From assembly GCA_017470045.1 (NCBI GenBank), contig JAFUFG010000224.1, positions 1 to 12,384 on the forward strand: a stretch of 12,384 nt of DNA. The letters are read 5' to 3'. Under the pieces are notes generated by a model. That model saw nothing but the letters and a program-made list of their open reading frames with translations, had not been told where the DNA came from and made no database searches. The position numbers were made by a program, and so were the translations under genes. The DNA is from Bacilli bacterium (GTDB lineage: Bacteria > Bacillota_I > Bacilli_A > RF39 > UBA660). This document shows, one piece after another, positions 8,323 to 12,384 of the stretch. The stretch's first letter is position 1. Every line of letters begins with the position of its first letter.

Positions 8323-9063
8323 ATGCCTAAGAAAGAAAAAGTATATTATATTTATAAAATACATTTTTTATGCGGTTTTCCTACAGGTAGATATTATTTA
8401 GGAAAACATCACGGATATGTAGACGATGCATATGCTGGATCTGGAGAATTCGGAAGAAGATATTATAAAAAATACTGTAAGGTAAAAGGAATTACGTACA
8501 TAAAGGAAATTCTTGAAATTAATCCAGATGTAGAAATAAACAGAATTAGGGAAATAGAAATAATTGGAGATCTTTGGAAAACAGATCCACTTTGTATGAA
8601 TTTAAAACCTGGCGGTGACGGTAATGACACTTTATCAAAAGAAAATAAAGAAGCTTTGTCTAATGCAAAGAAAAAACCAGTCATACAGTATACACTAAAC
8701 GGTGAATTTTTAAACGAATTTGATTCTGTAAAAACAGCATCTGCATTAACTAATACATGCAGTGCAAAAATAAGTTCTTGTTGTACAAAATCTAGACTTA
8801 CTGCTGGAGGTTTCATATGAAGGTATGTTGGTGATTCCATTTCTAAAGACGAATTGGATTTCATAAAAAGTAATACTAAACAAAAAGGAGCTGCAAAACG
8901 TAAAGTTTGTAGAATATACATTAATACTGGAGAACGAATATATTATGAATCAGTACGAGAAGCAGCTAGACAAATTGGAGGACACAACTCATCTATAAAT
9001 GCTGTGTGTCATGGAAAAAGAAAGACTGCCGAAGGATATAAATGAGAATTTGTGGAGGATTAA
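8323..9063 (+). CDS. GIY-YIG endonuclease with two IENR1/NUMOD-like DNA-binding modules
   Basis: A 246-residue protein with two in-frame TGA (8818, 9043). Residues 8-90 are a GIY-YIG nuclease domain of the phage type: YIY (9-11) and YLG (25-27) stand for the two name motifs. AYAGSGEFGRRYYKK follows with the catalytic Arg region, and then REIEIIG with the catalytic Glu. Two repeated modules follow. The first is about residues 125-172 (KPVIQYTLNGEFLNEFDSV ... GGFIWRYVGD). The second is about 188-245 (KVCRIYINTGERIYYESV ... EGYKWEFVED). These match IENR1/NUMOD1 helix-turn-helix modules of homing endonucleases. The Trp closing each module is encoded by TGA. No HNH domain is present. It sits between the coiled-coil gene and the nuclease gene as a likely free-standing homing endonuclease, 43 bp after one and 2 bp before the other. 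Confidence 0.88.
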
Positions 9064-9065
9064 TT

Positions 9066-10013
9066 ATGCCAGCAGCTAAAAATATAGAAGAAAAATACAT
9101 TCAAGGTATAAAAGTAGATAAAGAAAACGATTTTGTATTCTTTAATGATTCTACACACACCTATTATGACAAAGAAACTCTTCAGAAATATATTTCGGTT
9201 ACACAACTTGTAAACGCATATTCTCAGGAGTTTGATGAAGAATTTTGGTCGGCATATAAAGCTTTAGAACAGTTAATGGATGGCGATAAATGGTCTATTT
9301 TAAAACCAATCTTATTAAACACCAAAAAATTCAAAATTGAACAACTTTCTAAATGTGGAGTAGATAAAGAAACATTTTTAAATCTTCAATCTGAAATCAA
9401 AGCTGAATATAAAAGAAAACGAGATGAATCTTGTGCTAGAGGAACTGCAATTCACGAACAATTTGAGTTAGGTTTCTATGGAAAGAAGCAATTTGATTTC
9501 TCTAAATACAATCTTCCAGCTTTGTGTGGTAATTTTGATTGCAAACAGAATTATTACAAATTAGATTTACAACGAGGTGTTTATCCAGAGTTATTACTCT
9601 CTTGTAAATTTGATAATGTTCTTGTATCTGGACAAATAGATTTAGCGATCGTTGATGGAACGGATGTATATATCATTGATCATAAAACAAATGCAGAAAT
9701 AAAGATGCATTCGTACTTTGATACAAAGAGAAAGACAAGAGTGATGATGAAAGCACCTTTAAATGATGTTGAAGATTGTTCTTGAGGGCATTATTGTTTA
9801 CAGCTTTCTTTATACGCTTATATGATCGAAACACTTTATCCGAATTTAACAATAAAAGCTTTAAAAATCAATCATATAGATCACAACGATAAAGTTACTA
9901 TTTTAGATGTACCTTATTTAAAGGAAGCGGTAAAAAGAATGCTTAAAGATTATTCTCGCAAATTAAGGATTAAGGAACAATTAGATAGAATTGAACCATA
10001 TAAAATAGGATAA
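9066..10013 (+). CDS. PD-(D/E)XK nuclease (RecB/Cas4-like exonuclease fold)
   Basis: A 315-residue protein joined across one TGA (9783-9785). Motifs of the RecB-type nuclease superfamily appear in order: SVTQLV near residues 40-45, GTAIHE with H130, YPE with E175, GQID with D192, IIDHKT with D205 and K207, and QLSLYA with Q246 and Y250. The His-Glu-Asp-(D)xK-Q-Y series is the usual metal-binding and catalytic set for DNA exonucleases such as Cas4 and lambda-type nucleases. There is no C-terminal Cys cluster, so no Cas4-type iron-sulphur site. The start at 9066 follows TAATT and keeps the gene 2 bp after the previous stop. An in-frame ATG at 9042 would overlap the endonuclease gene by 22 bp and add eight residues. 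Likely roles are phage DNA recombination, end processing or host DNA degradation. Confidence 0.85.
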
Positions 10014-10014
10014 T

Positions 10015-10230
10015 ATGACAAGTGAAGAGAGATTAAAAATATGTGAAAAGTGTCCATTAGTGAAAAACGATCCTGTTTATGGACTTACATGTGATAGTTC
10101 AAAATATATGAATTTAAAAACCGGAGAAATTTCAAGAATTCCTAAATCAGGATGAATTAAGGGTTGTGGATGTCATCTTAAATGAAAATCTAGAGACCCA
10201 CATGCTAAATGTGTTGCTAGAAAATGATAG
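10015..10230 (+). CDS. Small cysteine-rich protein, putative zinc binder
   Basis: A 71-residue protein with all three Trp encoded by TGA (47, 57, 71). The cysteines are C10-x2-C13-P, C26, C51-G-C53 and C66, forming the pattern CEKCP, GLTC, GWIKGCGC and AKC...KW. Six Cys in such spacing suggest one or two zinc sites or a rubredoxin-like knuckle. I recall similar hypothetical proteins in Bacteroidales phages but no function. The final codons are TGA TAG, so the last Trp exists only in table 4. It starts 1 bp after the nuclease stop and ends 1 bp before the next gene, in the same reading unit as a second Cys-rich protein. It is one of two genes here stopping with TAG. Confidence 0.75.
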
Positions 10231-10231
10231 T

Positions 10232-10444
10232 ATGATAAAATGAATTAAAATGGTACTACAAGGTTGATACAGAAGAATTTTTAATATTAGATCAGAAGAA
10301 TCAAAAAGAAGATTAGCTATCTGTATGGCCTGTGAAGATAAAGTCAAACTAACAAAGAGAGAATATATCTGCGGGCATTGTGGATGTCCAATTAAATCTG
10401 CAGTACTTGCTGATGAGAAACATTGTTCAATAAATAAATGGTAA
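10232..10444 (+). CDS. Second small cysteine-rich protein, DUF6171-like zinc ribbon
   Basis: A 70-residue protein with two TGA (4, 12) and one TGG (70). The C-terminal half has C31-x2-C34, then C47-x2-C50-G-C52 and C65, ending NKW. This resembles the DUF6171-type zinc ribbon (CxxC ... CxxCGCxxxxK ... C...KW), whose role is unknown. The N-terminus is basic and aromatic (GWYRRIFNIRSEE). An alternative start at 10250 would remove six residues; the earlier ATG is chosen because it lies 1 bp after the preceding stop, like its neighbours. With the previous gene it forms a pair of small putative metal-binding proteins with the same final KW. Confidence 0.72.
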
Positions 10445-10445
10445 T

Positions 10446-10859
10446 ATGGATTATTTAGATAAGTTAATGTCTGATACAATTATAGAAAAACAATTGGATG
10501 GAATCAAAGAAGGTGATTTTGAAATAATTCCTTGTAATGTTGGAGTTGTTGTAAAGCCTTATGATGAAAATCCGTATCGTAGAATTGAAAAAACTGAATC
10601 CGGCCTTATTATAGGTGTTCAAAGTTCTCAGAAATATAAATCAGATGATTCTGGAGAAATTGAAGAGAATGATGAATATGTCACTTGTGCAAAAGTCATT
10701 GCGGTTGGACCATTTTGCAGAAATGTAAAAGTTGGAGAAGATGTTTTTCTTATTAAACATATTCTTAAACCAATTCCTTTTAGAAAGCAAGGCTTATATG
10801 AGGTGGATGAACAAAATATATTATGTCGAATTGTTCCGAAAGGAACCCAAAATGAGTAA
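10446..10859 (+). CDS. GroES-like (Cpn10) co-chaperonin
   Basis: A 137-residue protein with no Trp and so no TGA. From about residue 30 it follows the GroES barrel. GVVVKPYDENP opens the barrel. A TESGLII strand is followed by a long acidic loop, YKSDDSGEIEENDEY. CAKVIAVGP comes next, then VKVGEDVFL, and finally YEVDEQNILCRIV at the end. Bacterial GroES is about 95 residues. The extra length here is an N-terminal helix of about 25 residues and a longer central loop in place of a canonical mobile loop. Phage versions such as T4 gp31 replace host GroES on GroEL to fold the major capsid protein, so a virion assembly role is likely. It starts 1 bp after the previous stop and precedes the DUF2158-like gene by 3 bp. 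Confidence 0.8.
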   Translation: MDYLDKLMSDTIIEKQLDGIKEGDFEIIPCNVGVVVKPYDENPYRRIEKTESGLIIGVQSSQKYKSDDSGEIEENDEYVTCAKVIAVGPFCRNVKVGEDVFLIKHILKPIPFRKQGLYEVDEQNILCRIVPKGTQNE

Positions 10860-10862
10860 AAT

Positions 10863-11105
10863 ATGATTTATAATGATTATGATGAAAACAAAGTGTTTTA
10901 TAATCCCGGAGATATTGTAACAATAAAGCACGATATTCCTAATAAACCTATTATGTGGGTCGTTGAAAAAAGTACACGTTCTCTGATTAATAAAGACACT
11001 CAAGAGATGGAAAATGTATTCTTGGGTATTAAATGCAGATGATTTGATAATAATCAGGTGATGCATGAAGAATTATTTTCTACCAAAGATCTTTCAAAGC
11101 TATAG
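10863..11105 (+). CDS. Small DUF2158 (YodC)-like protein
   Basis: An 80-residue protein with one TGA and one TGG Trp, stopping with TAG. It has the outline of DUF2158: YNPGDIVTIKH, then KPIMWVVEKS, then LGIKCRWFD, ending LFSTKDLSKL. The family pattern is GDvVxLKSGGPxMTV ... vxCxWF ... Fxxxxl. The Trp in CRWF, a family hallmark, is encoded by TGA at 11040-11042. The family is thought to be a small beta-barrel with no settled biochemical role. It lies between the co-chaperonin gene and the next large gene with gaps of 3 and 2 bp, so it is part of the rightward unit. Confidence 0.72.
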
Positions 11106-11107
11106 AA

Positions 11108-12384
11108 ATGAATTACTTACAAATATTTGCCAAGGGTGGTAAAATTGATACGAAAGCAATAAAATCAGAAATTGCTAGAATCTTTATGTTAGAAGATTCT
11201 CCCGAAAAAGTAGAGCAACTTTGGCAAGATGCTGTAAATACATACGGTTCTGAGGAAGGAGTACTTAGTGAAATATTTAAACAGGTCGGAGAGAATCCTT
11301 CAGATGAATCTGTACAAAAGGCAATGATGAACGTATTAAATTATACACCTATGGAAGAATCACAAATGTTTAAATGTGGTGGTAAACTACAACAATTAAC
11401 TGCAAAATTTGCTAAAGGTGGATCTGTTGATTGTGGATGTAACGGAATTAAATTGGACAATGGAGGACGACCTATTCCAGAAGGTGCTTCTAGAACAATT
11501 ACACAAAGAGATACTACTGATTGGTATCCTTTTAGAGGTGGAATGATTGAATCAGTTCATCCTACTAATGGAGATGCACCAACTTACAAAGTGTTTGATG
11601 GAGTAACCCCTGCATATAAATATTCTGTTGCTCCTAAACTAGAGAACGAAATTGGAATATTTGCACGTCCACTTCAAGCTATAGGCATTGCAGCTAAACG
11701 AATTACTCCAGAAGTAGCGGCAGAATATGAAACCGCTAGACAAAGAACTTTTGGAGTTCCTTGTAAACAACCTGGCGGTGCAATAAAAGAATTGGACTTT
11801 GACAATCTTACTAATAGACAGGCACGCCAGGCATCTGCAGAAACAATGGGATTTAATGCGGAACAATATGACCGTGCATATCAAAACGCATTAAATGCGC
11901 TAAGAAGAAACCGACCAGAAGGACTTAGAGGTAGAGCTCTTCGTAATGAAGCGAGAAAAATGGTTATTGGTTTAAATACAGGATTAGATGACAATCCTTA
12001 TTCTAATGTTCCTTCTACTTCAATACAAGACGCAAAAGCTGCAATGTTGTCAAGTTTACCTACAACTGTTGACTATTCTAAGTATAATGAAGTTGTTCCA
12101 GAAGAGCATTTTGAAGAAGTTATTCCAACAAAGCCTGTTGTTTCAAGAACTTTAAATAATAAGTATCAACAAGAAGCAAGAATTCGTTCGGCACAAGCTG
12201 CTAAAGAAACAATAGCTGCTGCAGAACAGAAAAAACAAGAACGTTCGGCTTTTCCGGGTGTAACGCTTGAAGATGGATCAATAAGAAGATATCAATATGG
12301 TGATACATATGATATCTCAGGAGAACCTAGTATGGTAGCACCACTGTCTAAATCTGTACCAGCTGAAGAATGGGCAAAAACTGC
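11108..12384 (+). CDS. Large putative virion protein with FxxGG motifs (3' end missing)
   Basis: At least 425 residues, running off the window with no stop. It has three TGG and no TGA Trp codons, so it reads in either code. The N-terminus, MNYLQIFAKGG, is followed by a helical segment of about 75 residues. Then come MFKCGGK, AKFAKGGSVDCGCNGIKLDNGG and, further on, CKQPGG. I recall such KGG/CGC patterns at the front of large structural proteins of Bacteroidales and crAss-like phages, with no assigned function. Residues about 205-300 are rich in Arg and Ala (TNRQARQASAETMGF, LRRNRPEGLRGRALRNEARK) and probably helical. The visible end is Gln/Lys-rich, then YGDTYD and SGEPSM segments. It starts 2 bp after the previous stop. 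It may be an ejected or head-associated protein processed at the GG motifs, which is inference. Confidence 0.75.
   Translation, partial: MNYLQIFAKGGKIDTKAIKSEIARIFMLEDSPEKVEQLWQDAVNTYGSEEGVLSEIFKQVGENPSDESVQKAMMNVLNYTPMEESQMFKCGGKLQQLTAKFAKGGSVDCGCNGIKLDNGGRPIPEGASRTITQRDTTDWYPFRGGMIESVHPTNGDAPTYKVFDGVTPAYKYSVAPKLENEIGIFARPLQAIGIAAKRITPEVAAEYETARQRTFGVPCKQPGGAIKELDFDNLTNRQARQASAETMGFNAEQYDRAYQNALNALRRNRPEGLRGRALRNEARKMVIGLNTGLDDNPYSNVPSTSIQDAKAAMLSSLPTTVDYSKYNEVVPEEHFEEVIPTKPVVSRTLNNKYQQEARIRSAQAAKETIAAAEQKKQERSAFPGVTLEDGSIRRYQYGDTYDISGEPSMVAPLSKSVPAEEWAKT

Noticed and set aside
8286..8330. A 14-codon ORF (MKMFMNYVKWVKNA) before the GIY-YIG gene
   Set aside because: It is very short, overlaps the next gene by 8 bp and shows no recognisable features; it could be a leader peptide but nothing supports that.
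8463..8921. A 152-residue open frame on the minus strand inside the GIY-YIG gene
   Set aside because: It is antisense to a well-supported domain protein and has no promoter or family resemblance.
10147..10479. A 110-residue minus-strand open frame across the Cys-rich genes
   Set aside because: It is a shadow of two genes with clear Cys motifs and shows no coding sense of its own.
1..12384. Reading the window with the standard code as many short genes
   Set aside because: Fragments abut at TGA in the same frame, conserved domains (amidase, PD-(D/E)XK, GIY-YIG with its modules, DUF2158) span the TGA codons, and fragments lack proper starts.
1..12384. TGA decoded as glycine (table 25)
   Set aside because: TGA falls at conserved Trp positions and alternates with TGG in the fibre repeats, while Gly is encoded by ordinary GGN at aligned glycines.
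1..12384. A mycoplasma or spiroplasma phage, as those hosts use table 4
   Set aside because: The promoters have the Bacteroidota TAnnTTTG form, and the fibre and small proteins resemble Bacteroidales phage families; ribosome binding sites of the Gram-positive type are missing.

Overview
The window is a dense, AT-rich stretch of a tailed double-stranded DNA phage that reads UGA as tryptophan (translation table 4). Under the standard code most genes break into pieces. With TGA = Trp they join into 14 contiguous genes separated by a few bases, all ending in TAA (11 of the 12 where I see the stop plus the fibre, 11 in total) or TAG (2), and none in TGA. By hand count about 61 of 95 Trp codons are TGA. 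The host is most likely a member of the Bacteroidota. The two promoters seen have the Bacteroidota form (TTG/TTTG, about 20 bp, then TATATTTGC), start codons follow A/T-rich sequence without a clear Shine-Dalgarno site, and the tail fibre and several small proteins resemble families I recall from gut Bacteroidales and crAss-like phages. Placement among crAss-like phages is an inference; no terminase, portal, capsid or polymerase gene is in view.

Layout. (1) Bases 1-5836, plus strand: the end of a virion protein with a lysozyme (GH24-like) domain, then a very large modular tail fibre of 1581 residues with collagen-like Gly-X-Y linkers and three diverged tandem modules. A hairpin terminator at 5842-5877 closes this unit and also serves the convergent unit. 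(2) Bases 5904-7728, minus strand: a compact four-gene operon transcribed leftward, encoding a small conserved phage protein, an HExxH metallopeptidase, an N-acetylmuramoyl-L-alanine amidase and a BIG2 Ig-like protein. (3) Bases 7729-7886: a divergent control region with two back-to-back promoters, a 21-bp near-palindrome covering both upstream boxes, and a second inverted repeat over the rightward -7 box. (4) Bases 7887-12384, plus strand: a membrane-anchored coiled-coil protein, a GIY-YIG endonuclease with two IENR1/NUMOD-like modules, a PD-(D/E)XK nuclease, two small cysteine-rich putative zinc proteins, a GroES-like co-chaperonin, a DUF2158-like protein, and the start of another large protein carrying repeated FxxGG motifs.

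How the parts fit. The fibre and lysozyme-bearing protein belong to the virion and host entry. The amidase, perhaps with the metallopeptidase and the membrane coiled-coil protein, is a candidate lysis set. The GroES-like protein probably helps virion protein folding. Because the fibre alone holds about 35 in-frame TGA codons, full-length fibre can only be made when UGA is decoded as Trp. No suppressor tRNA gene is visible in this window.
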